From assembly GCA_040397785.1 (NCBI GenBank), contig JBBAVI010000005.1, positions 1 to 64,000 of the forward strand: 64,000 nt of DNA, in the 5' to 3' direction. Both the position numbers and the translations under genes were made by a program. The DNA is from M3007 sp040397785. Its GTDB lineage: Bacteria > Bacteroidota > Bacteroidia > Chitinophagales > Saprospiraceae. The notes beneath the pieces are model-generated. The model had not been told where the DNA came from and made no database searches. It saw only the letters and a program-made list of their open reading frames with translations. Positions 7,862 through 14,474 of this stretch are shown one piece after another (position 1 is the stretch's first letter; every line of letters starts with the position of its first letter).

Positions 7862-10420
7862 ATGCATTCGTTTAAAAAGTTTGCAGTCTTTCTAACTTGT
7901 TGTTTTATAACGTTTTTTATTTCGCAAGTACGCCCAAATCAGGTTTGTTCGGTTGCTTCTTTTGAAGTCCAAAGTAAATCAACCGATGCTCCCCCCGCAG
8001 ATTCCATTTTTGGAATAATCAATGCTTATGCTGTCGTAAATGCATTTGATTGTGCAAGAAGCCTGTTGGTGGTAGATGATCCCACCGGTTTTACACTGGG
8101 TGACCGGGTGCTCATTATTCAAATGCAGGGTGCAAAAGTAAACTTGACCAACACTGCTTCATTTGGCGATGTCATAGATATGAATCAGGTTGGAAATTTC
8201 GAGTTCAGTAAAATTGAATCCATCAATGGCAATGAAATCCAATTGTGGTATGAATTGATTAAGCCTTACGACTTAAGCGGAAGTGTACAGTTGGTAAAAG
8301 TGCCCGAATACACGGATGTCCTTACGGGAAACCTGACCTGCAAACCCTGGGATGGGAAAACGGGCGGTGTTTTAGCATTAACCGTTAAAAATGAAATAAC
8401 GCTGCATGGGGACATGGATGTAAGTGGAAAAGGCTTTTTAGGCGGCACCTTTATCGATGTTGACCAATCTATATACCACGAAACCGGATTTACCTACCCA
8501 ATAAATCCTTTATTAGCAGCACAAAAAGGCACGGGTGTTGCCATACTTGCGCCCGAATTTTCTTTTGGGCGCGGCGCTTGTGCCAATGGCGGCGGCGGCA
8601 ATGCACACAATGCAGGTGGTGGCGGCGGCGCGGGTGCGGGCAGTGGCGGTGCCGGAGGATTGGAATATTACACGATACCGGCAGCGCCCACGATTGGAAC
8701 AAATGGATTGGGCGGCAAGCCTTTTTTGCCCAACAGCAAAGATAAAATCACCTTGGGCGGCGGGGGCGGTGCCGGACATTCCAATGACTTTGTCAGTTCA
8801 AACGGTGGCGCAGGGGGCGGAATTATAATTTTACAAGCAGGCACGATTAAAAATAGCACATACACCATACGGGCCAATGGGGAAGATATTTATGGGCCTT
8901 CCGGCAATATCGCCAACGATGGGCAAGGTGGTGGCGGCGGCGGCGGAACCGTTGTAATTGATGCGCTTAAGGTAGATGGGACCCTTTCTTGCAGCGCCAA
9001 TGGTGGACGAGGCGGCAATTGTTTGTTTTATGTAGCCGAACAAATTATTGGGCCTGGCGGCGGCGGCGGCGGCGGAAAAATTTTAGTTCAAAATAACGTG
9101 TTAAATAAGATTGTACCCTCTGTTTTGGGAGGGATGCGCGGCATGGCAAACCAAAACCTATCGAATGGCGCAGCGAGCGGCGCAATCGGTTTAGTGCTTC
9201 CCGATCCTTCTATTTTAAACGATAACGTATTAGCTTTCCCTTTTAAAAACATCGAACTCAATCTGGTACAACCGGATTGTTCCAACGCATTTAAGGGTCA
9301 AATTAGCGTTTTGAATGAAACGTCTAATTTGTTTAGTATTGATTTAGCACCATTTGGACCCTCCCCGGTTTTTGATACCTTGATAGAAGGCTCCTATTTT
9401 ATACGTGTATTTGATCCAGTAAAAAATTGTGCAAAAGATACGATCGTAACCCTGACGGATTTGAATGAAAGATACCTTCGATTTGAAAATGAAATAATAC
9501 GTTGTTTGGGTGATACGGTAATGATTAACAACGTAATTTATACGACCACTTCCTTGTTTAGAGATACCCTCGAAAGTCAAACATTAGATTGCGATACCAT
9601 TAAAACCTACCAACTACAATTCCTCCCAAACCTAACCGAACAACGCACCCTTGCTTTTTGCCCGGGAACATCCATCACCATTCAGGGAAAAATATATACC
9701 CAGCCCGGCACGATCCTCGATACCTTGCCCTCGTTGTTGCAGTGCGATACGGTGCGCACAACTTTCCTGACGTTTACCGAATCGCCCCGCATTCAGCGCA
9801 ATATCTTCCTTTGCCGCGGCGAACAGGTGCGGATCAACGGCATGGTGTACGATTCCAATGCGGTGGTGCTCGATACGATCCGAAACCCGGGCACTTGCGA
9901 CACCATTCGGGTGAATACCATTGTGTTGGATGATTTGCCTCCCACCGATTTCCCGCAGGATACTTTTTTGTGTCCGGGTACCGTGCTTACGTTGTCCAAC
10001 CCGTTTGTCGATCCAAACAATGGAACACCGTACCAGCCGAACTTCCGCTTTGCGCAACCAGGCGTTTATGCGTTTTCTGGCCAAAATGCGAACTTTTGCC
10101 CTGAATCGGTACAAATAACCGTGCAAACCTGCTGCAACGAAAAAGGCATTTACGTGCCCAATATTTTTTCGCCCAACGATGACGGGGAAAACGACCGTTT
10201 TTGCGTTTTCCCCGTCGAGGCTTGCAGTAATTATCAATTGCAGGTGTACGACCGATGGGGCAACCTGCTTTTTACCGGATTGGATGAAGTCCAATGCTGG
10301 GATGGCACGTTTCGGGATAAAATGGTGCCACCAGGCGTCTACACCTGGTTTCTGTCGTTTTTTGCACAGGATCAAGGCGACCGCGCAGTGCTGAAAGGAT
10401 CGGTTACGGTAATTCGGTAA
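7862..10420 (+). CDS. T9SS type B cargo protein with glycine-rich domain
   Basis: An 852-residue secreted protein. A signal peptide (about residues 1-22) is followed by a region (about 40-230) with paired beta motifs, a long glycine-rich part (about 235-410) that resembles the Gly-rich loops of surface adhesins and includes a (GGC)n codon run near 9056-9075, and three repeats of roughly 55 residues of the form FCPGTSITIQGKIY...CDT (about 540-690). The C-terminus carries the gliding-motility-associated CHU_C domain (IFSPNDDGENDRF, VYDRWGNLLF, WDGTF, GVYTWFLSF), the type B signal for export through the type IX secretion system and cell-surface attachment. Its likely role is surface adhesion or matrix. 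It abuts the convergent moeB-type gene with no spacer. Confidence 0.85.
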   Translation: MHSFKKFAVFLTCCFITFFISQVRPNQVCSVASFEVQSKSTDAPPADSIFGIINAYAVVNAFDCARSLLVVDDPTGFTLGDRVLIIQMQGAKVNLTNTASFGDVIDMNQVGNFEFSKIESINGNEIQLWYELIKPYDLSGSVQLVKVPEYTDVLTGNLTCKPWDGKTGGVLALTVKNEITLHGDMDVSGKGFLGGTFIDVDQSIYHETGFTYPINPLLAAQKGTGVAILAPEFSFGRGACANGGGGNAHNAGGGGGAGAGSGGAGGLEYYTIPAAPTIGTNGLGGKPFLPNSKDKITLGGGGGAGHSNDFVSSNGGAGGGIIILQAGTIKNSTYTIRANGEDIYGPSGNIANDGQGGGGGGGTVVIDALKVDGTLSCSANGGRGGNCLFYVAEQIIGPGGGGGGGKILVQNNVLNKIVPSVLGGMRGMANQNLSNGAASGAIGLVLPDPSILNDNVLAFPFKNIELNLVQPDCSNAFKGQISVLNETSNLFSIDLAPFGPSPVFDTLIEGSYFIRVFDPVKNCAKDTIVTLTDLNERYLRFENEIIRCLGDTVMINNVIYTTTSLFRDTLESQTLDCDTIKTYQLQFLPNLTEQRTLAFCPGTSITIQGKIYTQPGTILDTLPSLLQCDTVRTTFLTFTESPRIQRNIFLCRGEQVRINGMVYDSNAVVLDTIRNPGTCDTIRVNTIVLDDLPPTDFPQDTFLCPGTVLTLSNPFVDPNNGTPYQPNFRFAQPGVYAFSGQNANFCPESVQITVQTCCNEKGIYVPNIFSPNDDGENDRFCVFPVEACSNYQLQVYDRWGNLLFTGLDEVQCWDGTFRDKMVPPGVYTWFLSFFAQDQGDRAVLKGSVTVIR

Positions 10421-11575
10421 CTATACTTCTTGCGCCTGTTCCTGATAAGCCAAAATACCACCCTTCAAATTGTACAGATTATCCAATCCGTACTGCGCTT
10501 CCAGGGCGCGGATGGCCTTGGCGCTGCGCACGCCCGAACGACAATGCACCACCACCTTTACATCGCGGCGCAATTGGTCGGCGTGTTCCGTTACGGTACC
10601 TAAAGGCAACAACAGACCGCCGATATTGGCGGTTTCGTACTCATTGGGTTCGCGCACATCAATGAGTTGATAGGGTTCGCCCAAGGCCTGCCATTTCAAA
10701 AAGGTTTCTACGGTGATTTCTTTGATCGCCTTTTCATCTGGATTTTTCAAGCCGCAGAAAAACTCGTAATCAATCAATTGGGTGATGCTCGGGTTATCGC
10801 CATTCAGCGGGTTATCGGCCCGGCGCTTGATGTTGAAGGTGCGCGTTTCAAAATTGAGCGCATCAAACAAAAACAAACGTCCGCTCAGGGGTGTACCCAC
10901 GCCGGTGATGACTTTAATCACCTCATTGGCCTGCATACTGCCCACAATGCCGGGCAACACGCCCAATACGCCGCCTTCCGCACAGCTCGGCACCAAACCC
11001 GGCGGCGGCGGTGTGGGGTACAAATCGCGGTAATTCGGGCCGAGTACGCCATCGGCATCGCGGTAATTGAACACCGAAACCTGTCCGTCAAATTGAAAAA
11101 TACTGGCGTACACGTTGGTTTTTCCCAACAGCACACAAGCGTCGTTGACGAGGTAGCGTGTCGGGAAATTATCGGTTCCATCGGCCACCACATCGTATTT
11201 TTTCACGATTTGCAGGGCGTTTTCGGATGTAAGCCGGGTGTTGTGCAGTTGTATTTTGATATGTGGGTTGAGCGCCTGCAGCCTGCTTTTGGCCGCTCTT
11301 GCCTTCGCCCGACCTACATCATTTTTGCCAAATAACACCTGGCGTTGCAGGTTGCTGTCGTCCACCACGTCGAATTCGACAATGCCGATGGTGCCCACGC
11401 CTGCTGCTGCGAGGTACAACAACAGCGGACTGCCCAAGCCGCCGGAGCCGATGACGAGCACTTTGGCGGCTTTGAGTTTTTGTTGGGCCGCTAATCCAAA
11501 ATCCGGGATGATGATATGCCGGTCGTAACGCGCCAATTCTGCTTTTGAAAAGGTAATATCCTGGTACGATGCCAT
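10421..11575 (-). CDS. moeZ: MoeB/ThiF-type E1 adenylyltransferase fused to rhodanese (MoeZ-like)
   Basis: A 384-residue cytosolic enzyme expected to adenylate the C-terminal glycine of a ubiquitin-like sulfur carrier and convert it to a thiocarboxylate. Residues 1-270 form the E1 domain: the ATP loop GSGGLGS at 43-49, DDSNLQRQ at 72-79, ADGTDNFPTRY at 131-141 and the presumed catalytic Cys198 in PSCAEGG. Residues about 290-384 form a rhodanese domain with the persulfide Cys345 in the HCRSGVR loop. The CxxC pairs that bind zinc in E. coli MoeB are missing; only one cysteine (Cys274, in FFCGL) remains there. It is the last gene of the cysM-mec-cysO line, 29 bases after cysO, so CysO is its likely substrate, as MoeZ serves CysO in mycobacteria. 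Confidence 0.9.
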   Translation of the reverse strand: MASYQDITFSKAELARYDRHIIIPDFGLAAQQKLKAAKVLVIGSGGLGSPLLLYLAAAGVGTIGIVEFDVVDDSNLQRQVLFGKNDVGRAKARAAKSRLQALNPHIKIQLHNTRLTSENALQIVKKYDVVADGTDNFPTRYLVNDACVLLGKTNVYASIFQFDGQVSVFNYRDADGVLGPNYRDLYPTPPPPGLVPSCAEGGVLGVLPGIVGSMQANEVIKVITGVGTPLSGRLFLFDALNFETRTFNIKRRADNPLNGDNPSITQLIDYEFFCGLKNPDEKAIKEITVETFLKWQALGEPYQLIDVREPNEYETANIGGLLLPLGTVTEHADQLRRDVKVVVHCRSGVRSAKAIRALEAQYGLDNLYNLKGGILAYQEQAQEV

Positions 11576-11604
11576 GTTTCTACAGTTTTAAAGGTGATGT
11601 GGGT

Positions 11605-11883
11605 TCAAGCCAAACCGCCCGCAATGGCAGGCACAATGCTTACAACGGTTTCTTGGGAAAGGGGTGTTTTGCCCAGTGCGAGGTCGCGAATGTCGTCGTC
11701 GCCCACAAAAATATTGAGAAACGAACGGATTTCGCCCTTTTCATCGACCAGGTGTTTTTTCAAATCCGGGAAATTGTTGGACAGATCCAGTATTACTTCC
11801 TCCACATTGCCCGCTTCAATATTTAATTTGGCGGTGTTGTTGGTGAATTTGCGCAGGGGGGTTGGGATAATTACAGTTGCCAT
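11605..11883 (-). CDS. cysO: CysO-type ubiquitin-like sulfur carrier protein
   Basis: A 92-residue beta-grasp protein of the ThiS/MoaD superfamily. Start and length match CysO: VIIPTPLRKFTNN at the front, FLNIFVGDDDIR in the middle and VSIVPAIAGG near the end. In this pathway the terminal glycine is adenylated, turned into a thiocarboxylate and used by CysM to make a CysO-cysteine adduct. Here two residues, Leu-Ala, follow the Gly-Gly pair (Gly89-Gly90), so the protein must be trimmed before activation; the neighbouring JAMM protease is the obvious candidate. It lies 12 bases after the protease gene and 29 before the E1 gene. It is closer to CysO than to MoaD because of the neighbours and the VPAIAGG ending. 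Confidence 0.88.
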   Translation of the reverse strand: MATVIIPTPLRKFTNNTAKLNIEAGNVEEVILDLSNNFPDLKKHLVDEKGEIRSFLNIFVGDDDIRDLALGKTPLSQETVVSIVPAIAGGLA

Positions 11884-11895
11884 GTTTATTTGTTT

Positions 11896-12321
11896 TTAGT
11901 TGTGTGCGTGTTCCAGCACTTGTTCTGGTTCAAATTGAAAATCGTCGTTGAGGCGCCAGGACAGCAATTCGGTGCGTCCGCGATCGTAAATGGAAACAAT
12001 GATGTACGAAAAATAAGGTTGTGCAGCCACGCGATCGGCCTCCGATGGAATGGCAGGGGCGCTTGGGTGGGAGTGGTACACGCTGAGCAGACTCAGATTG
12101 TGCTCCAGGGCATACCGTTCGGCGCGGAGATAATCCTTTGGGGAAATTTCAAAGCGCCGGCGTTTGTCGCCCTCCTTTGCGTTTTCCACAATCAGGATGT
12201 CTTTTAAAATGCGGGTTTCGCCTTGTTCGTCGCCAAACACGAAACCACAGCATTCATCCGGGAATGCTTGCTGGGCATCTTCCAGGATCAATTGTCGAAT
12301 TTTTGGTTCAATGATGAGCAT
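11896..12321 (-). CDS. mec: Mec-type JAMM zinc metalloprotease (M67)
   Basis: A 141-residue protease of the JAB1/MPN/Mov34 family, Mec type, which releases cysteine from the CysO-cysteine adduct. The JAMM motif is complete: Glu23 in PDECCGFVFG, His83 and His85 in the HSHP sequence, Ser93 and Asp96 in PSEAD. The start at 12321 is chosen because it falls two bases from the cysM stop; the frame is open for 14 codons inside cysM, but MLIIEPKIRQLIL is the natural N-terminus. The place between cysM and cysO is the same functional grouping as in actinobacteria. Given the tail on CysO, this enzyme may do two jobs: pre-activation trimming and release of the product. Confidence 0.9.
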   Translation of the reverse strand: MLIIEPKIRQLILEDAQQAFPDECCGFVFGDEQGETRILKDILIVENAKEGDKRRRFEISPKDYLRAERYALEHNLSLLSVYHSHPSAPAIPSEADRVAAQPYFSYIIVSIYDRGRTELLSWRLNDDFQFEPEQVLEHAHN

Positions 12322-12322
12322 A

Positions 12323-13261
12323 TTACAGCAGTTTTTGAATGATTTCTGAATATTTATCGGCATTATCGGGCAAAACCGTAACTACTACGCCTTTTTCAAG
12401 GGTGTTGGCTACGCGGATGGCCCCGACTAAATTGGCTGCTGAGGATGGACTCAATTGCAATTGTTCGTATTTCCAGGCATCTTTAATGAGTTGATACGCG
12501 GCTTCGGTGCTGATATCCTCGAAGCCATCGGCTAATTGGGCATCGTAAATACCGGGTACTACTGCTGTTTCCAAGTGTTTCCAACCTTCCAGTCCGTGCA
12601 TGGGCAAGTCGGGTTGCAGGGCAATCAATTGAATGTCGGGGTTGATTACTTTAAGTCGGCGGCCGGTACCCACAAACGTGCCCGTCGTGCCCAATCCAGC
12701 TACGAAATGCGTGATGTCGGGTGCCTGATCCACAATTTCGAGCGCGGTGCCGAAATAATGCGCCTGCCAATTGTGGTCGTTTTTATATTGATCGGCATAA
12801 AAATACAAATCGGGCCTGTCGGCGGCTAAATTTCTTGCCACTTCCTGCGCGCCATCGGTTCCTTCAAAACGGGAAGTATAAATGATATTGGCGCCGAAGT
12901 CTTCCAAAATGCGTTTGCGCTCGGCACTGGCATTTTCCGGCAAACAAAGGGTTACCGGAATGCCCAAAACAAACCCGATGCTCGCATAAGCAATGCCCGT
13001 ATTGCCGCTGGTAGCATCCAATAAGGTTTTTCCAGGGTGTAAATCGCCACTTTCTACAGCAGCCCGGATAATGTGAAACGCGGCACGCGCTTTTACACTG
13101 CCGGAAAACTGTTCCCATTCCTTTTTGGCAAAAATTTGAACGCCTGGCTTCGAAAACAGGCCTTTTACTTCATGCAAAGGCGTGTTGCCGATGTGCTTGC
13201 GCAGGCCGTGCAGGGCTTGTCGCAATTTTAAATCCGATTTAGTGTGCGCGTCGTTCGACAT
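12323..13261 (-). CDS. cysM: CysM-type O-phosphoserine/O-acetylserine sulfhydrylase
   Basis: A 312-residue PLP enzyme of fold type II. Lys57 in FSGSVKAR is the expected Schiff-base lysine, TSGNTG at 84-89 binds the substrate carboxylate, and GTTGT at 191-195 holds the PLP phosphate. With CysO and Mec beside it, it probably accepts thiocarboxylated CysO as sulfur donor and O-phosphoserine as acceptor, as mycobacterial CysM does; acceptor choice cannot be read directly. It is the first gene of the four-gene line and is preceded by a cysteine-rich leader ORF and an intrinsic terminator 41 bases before its start, so its transcription is likely controlled by cysteine supply. The rest of the line follows with spacings of 1, 12 and 29 bases. 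Confidence 0.9.
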   Translation of the reverse strand: MSNDAHTKSDLKLRQALHGLRKHIGNTPLHEVKGLFSKPGVQIFAKKEWEQFSGSVKARAAFHIIRAAVESGDLHPGKTLLDATSGNTGIAYASIGFVLGIPVTLCLPENASAERKRILEDFGANIIYTSRFEGTDGAQEVARNLAADRPDLYFYADQYKNDHNWQAHYFGTALEIVDQAPDITHFVAGLGTTGTFVGTGRRLKVINPDIQLIALQPDLPMHGLEGWKHLETAVVPGIYDAQLADGFEDISTEAAYQLIKDAWKYEQLQLSPSSAANLVGAIRVANTLEKGVVVTVLPDNADKYSEIIQKLL

Positions 13262-13301
13262 ATTTGTATTTTTTAAATCAATTTAAGGTGCGTTTTGCCA
13301 T

Positions 13302-13336
13302 AAAAAAAGCCCTTCGATCCGGCTGAATCGAAGGGC
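13302..13336 (-). terminator. Intrinsic terminator in the cysM leader (attenuator)
   Basis: On the minus strand a perfect 10-bp stem GCCCTTCGAT / ATCGAAGGGC (13327-13336 and 13309-13318) with an 8-base loop is followed by seven T (13302-13308). It lies between the leader ORF and cysM, in the direction of cysM transcription, so without relief it would block the cysM-mec-cysO-moeZ line. Its 5' arm can pair instead with 13408-13417 in the leader. Confidence 0.92.
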
Positions 13337-13372
13337 GCTTTCTGTTTTGTTGTTGGTTTTACTTTATGCGAA

Positions 13373-13477
13373 TCAAGGATTCTTTTTTGGTAAAACCACA
13401 TACAGCAGCCACTTCGAACCCGCAAGGCAGGACGAACAACAACAGCAACAACAACATGAGCAGAAATTATAAGGCAT
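13373..13477 (-). CDS. Polycysteine leader peptide of the cysM operon
   Basis: A 34-codon ORF (ATG at 13477, TGA at 13375-13373), too short for ordinary gene calling. It encodes nine cysteines, seven of them consecutive (Cys8-Cys14), plus Cys6 and Cys17. It starts 11 bases after the peroxiredoxin stop and ends 37 bases before the terminator stem. Bases that encode residues 21-24 (TCGAAGTGGC) can pair with the terminator's 5' arm through nine pairs and one bulged T. This is the standard design of a ribosome-stalling attenuator: scarce Cys-tRNA stalls the ribosome on the Cys run, frees the antiterminator and lets transcription reach cysM. The same layout in front of the peroxiredoxin supports it. 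Expression and stalling are inferred. A poly-Leu frame overlaps it and is discussed among the rejected items. Confidence 0.8.
   Translation of the reverse strand: MPYNFCSCCCCCCCSSCLAGSKWLLYVVLPKKNP
13408..13417 (-). promoter_or_regulatory. Predicted antiterminator segment, cysM leader
   Basis: Minus-strand TCGAAGTGGC, 10 bases after Cys17 of the leader. It is complementary to GCCCTTCGA of the terminator's 5' arm: TCGAAG with CTTCGA, a bulged T, then GGC with GCC. A ribosome translating to the stop would cover it; a ribosome held at the Cys run would not. Confidence 0.65.
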
Positions 13478-13488
13478 AACGCAGTGGT

Positions 13489-14124
13489 TTACAGATCAGG
13501 CTGAGGGGTATAACGCAGGTAAGGTTTAATCACCGTAACGCCTTTCGGAAATTTTTCGATCGCCGCTTCGGTCGTTACAGCAGGCACTACAATTACATCT
13601 TCGCCGTGTTCCCAGTTGGCTGGAGTGGCAACGCTATATTGGGCGGTGAGTTGCAAGGACTCCAATACACGCAACACTTCATGGAAATTGCGACCCGTAG
13701 ATGCCGGGTAAGTGATGATCAACTTTACCTTTTTATCCGGTCCTATAATGAACAAGGAGCGGACGGTAAAGTTTTCGGAAGCATTGGGGTGAATCATATC
13801 ATACAACGTAGCGATGTTGCGGTCGGGATCGGCCAAAATGGGGAAACCAACAGTAACATGCTGTGTTTCGTTGATATCATTTACCCAGCTGGCATGTTTA
13901 TCGAGTGGATCGACGCTTACTGCTAGTACTTTGGTGTTTTTTTGGCGAAAGGTTTCCTCTAATTGTGCAGTGCGGCCCAATTCGGTGGTACAAACGGGCG
14001 TGAAATCGGCAGGATGAGAAAACAAGATACCCCATCCGTCGCCAAGGTATTCGTACAAATCAATGTCGCCAGCAGTGCTTTGTGCTTTGAAGTTGGGGGC
14101 GATGTCGCCAAGTCGTAAGCTCAT
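13489..14124 (-). CDS. 1-Cys peroxiredoxin (Prx6 family)
   Basis: A 211-residue cytosolic thiol peroxidase that reduces hydrogen peroxide and organic peroxides. The active-site motif is SHPADFTPVCTTE with the peroxidatic Cys45, the only cysteine in the protein, and the conserved His37; the length and the C-terminal extension (about residues 165-211, ending KPYLRYTPQPDL) are typical of the Prx6 group. Reduction must come from an external thiol, since there is no resolving cysteine. The gene is preceded by a polycysteine leader ORF and a terminator, and its stop is 11 bases before the second leader in front of cysM. The context ties peroxide defence to cysteine supply. The start is the ATG at 14124, preceded by a T-rich tract that belongs to the terminator. 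Confidence 0.92.
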   Translation of the reverse strand: MSLRLGDIAPNFKAQSTAGDIDLYEYLGDGWGILFSHPADFTPVCTTELGRTAQLEETFRQKNTKVLAVSVDPLDKHASWVNDINETQHVTVGFPILADPDRNIATLYDMIHPNASENFTVRSLFIIGPDKKVKLIITYPASTGRNFHEVLRVLESLQLTAQYSVATPANWEHGEDVIVVPAVTTEAAIEKFPKGVTVIKPYLRYTPQPDL

Positions 14125-14146
14125 GTGTTTGTAAATTGAAAGTGAG

Positions 14147-14186
14147 GAAAAAAATACAAAAGCCCTCCGGTTGTGTCCGAAGGGCT
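14147..14186 (-). terminator. Intrinsic terminator in the peroxiredoxin leader (attenuator)
   Basis: Minus-strand stem AGCCCTTCGG / CCGGAGGGCT (14177-14186 and 14161-14170, one G-U pair) with a 6-base loop, extended by A/T pairs and followed by TTTTGTATTTTTTT down to 14147. It lies between the leader ORF and the peroxiredoxin start, 23 bases from the ATG. Its 5' arm has the same CTTCG core as the terminator in front of cysM. Confidence 0.9.
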
Positions 14187-14231
14187 TTTTGCTATGTACT
14201 TAAAATGTTTGAAATCAGTTTTCTATATCGA

Positions 14232-14309
14232 TCAAACATCTAAATGCGTTGCAGGCGCTTCGGCGGGCAAAGTGCAACAACAACAACAAGTATTTATTTG
14301 AATTGACAT
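14232..14309 (-). CDS. Polycysteine leader peptide of the peroxiredoxin gene
   Basis: A 25-codon ORF (ATG at 14309, TGA at 14234-14232) with five consecutive cysteine codons (Cys8-Cys12, four TGT and one TGC) and no other cysteine. An in-frame ATG at 14315 could add two residues. It begins within about ten bases of the start of transcription predicted from a consensus promoter at 14320-14350, so the mRNA has almost no untranslated leader. Just after the Cys run lies CCGAAG, complementary to the CTTCGG of the downstream terminator arm. The order promoter, Cys run, antiterminator, terminator, gene matches the cysM leader although the peptide sequences otherwise differ. The conserved elements are thus the codons and the pairing, not the peptide. 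Confidence 0.8.
   Translation of the reverse strand: MSIQINTCCCCCTLPAEAPATHLDV
14256..14263 (-). promoter_or_regulatory. Predicted antiterminator segment, peroxiredoxin leader
   Basis: Minus-strand CCGAAGCG, beginning 10 bases after the last Cys codon. CCGAAG is complementary to CTTCGG in the terminator's 5' arm (six pairs), with further pairs possible after one mismatch. Position and core sequence agree with the antiterminator in the cysM leader. Confidence 0.55.
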
Positions 14310-14319
14310 TATCATACTG

Positions 14320-14350
14320 CAAAGGTAGACTAATTGAACATGCAACACAA
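14320..14350 (-). promoter_or_regulatory. Consensus Bacteroidota promoter for the peroxiredoxin-cysteine operon
   Basis: Minus-strand TTG at 14350-14348, 20-base spacer, TACCTTTG at 14327-14320. This equals the phylum consensus and points at the first leader ORF. Transcription should begin near 14313-14316. No other promoter of this quality is seen between here and moeZ. Confidence 0.7.
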
Positions 14351-14474
14351 GAGCACGCTGTAAAATATCCCGCATTTTATTTGGGTGCCAAACTCAACAA
14401 GTTCATTTTCAATGATTTAAAATCAATATTTTTTGTCGCAACTGGCTTTGTGGATTACAAAGACGCAACTGGTT

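Noticed and set aside
13405..13430. Minus-strand GGGTTCGAAG resembles a tRNA T-arm
   Set aside because: No acceptor stem, anticodon arm or CCA-like end can be built around it, and the bases are explained by the leader ORF and antiterminator.
13359..13457. Poly-leucine leader ORF (ATG TTG TTG TTG CTG ...) overlapping the polycysteine leader of cysM
   Set aside because: The same repeats read as Leu in another frame with its own ATG. Upstream of the peroxiredoxin, however, the Leu frame has no ATG and only the Cys frame is a complete ORF; and the controlled genes make or depend on cysteine, not leucine. The Cys frame is the one shared by both leaders.
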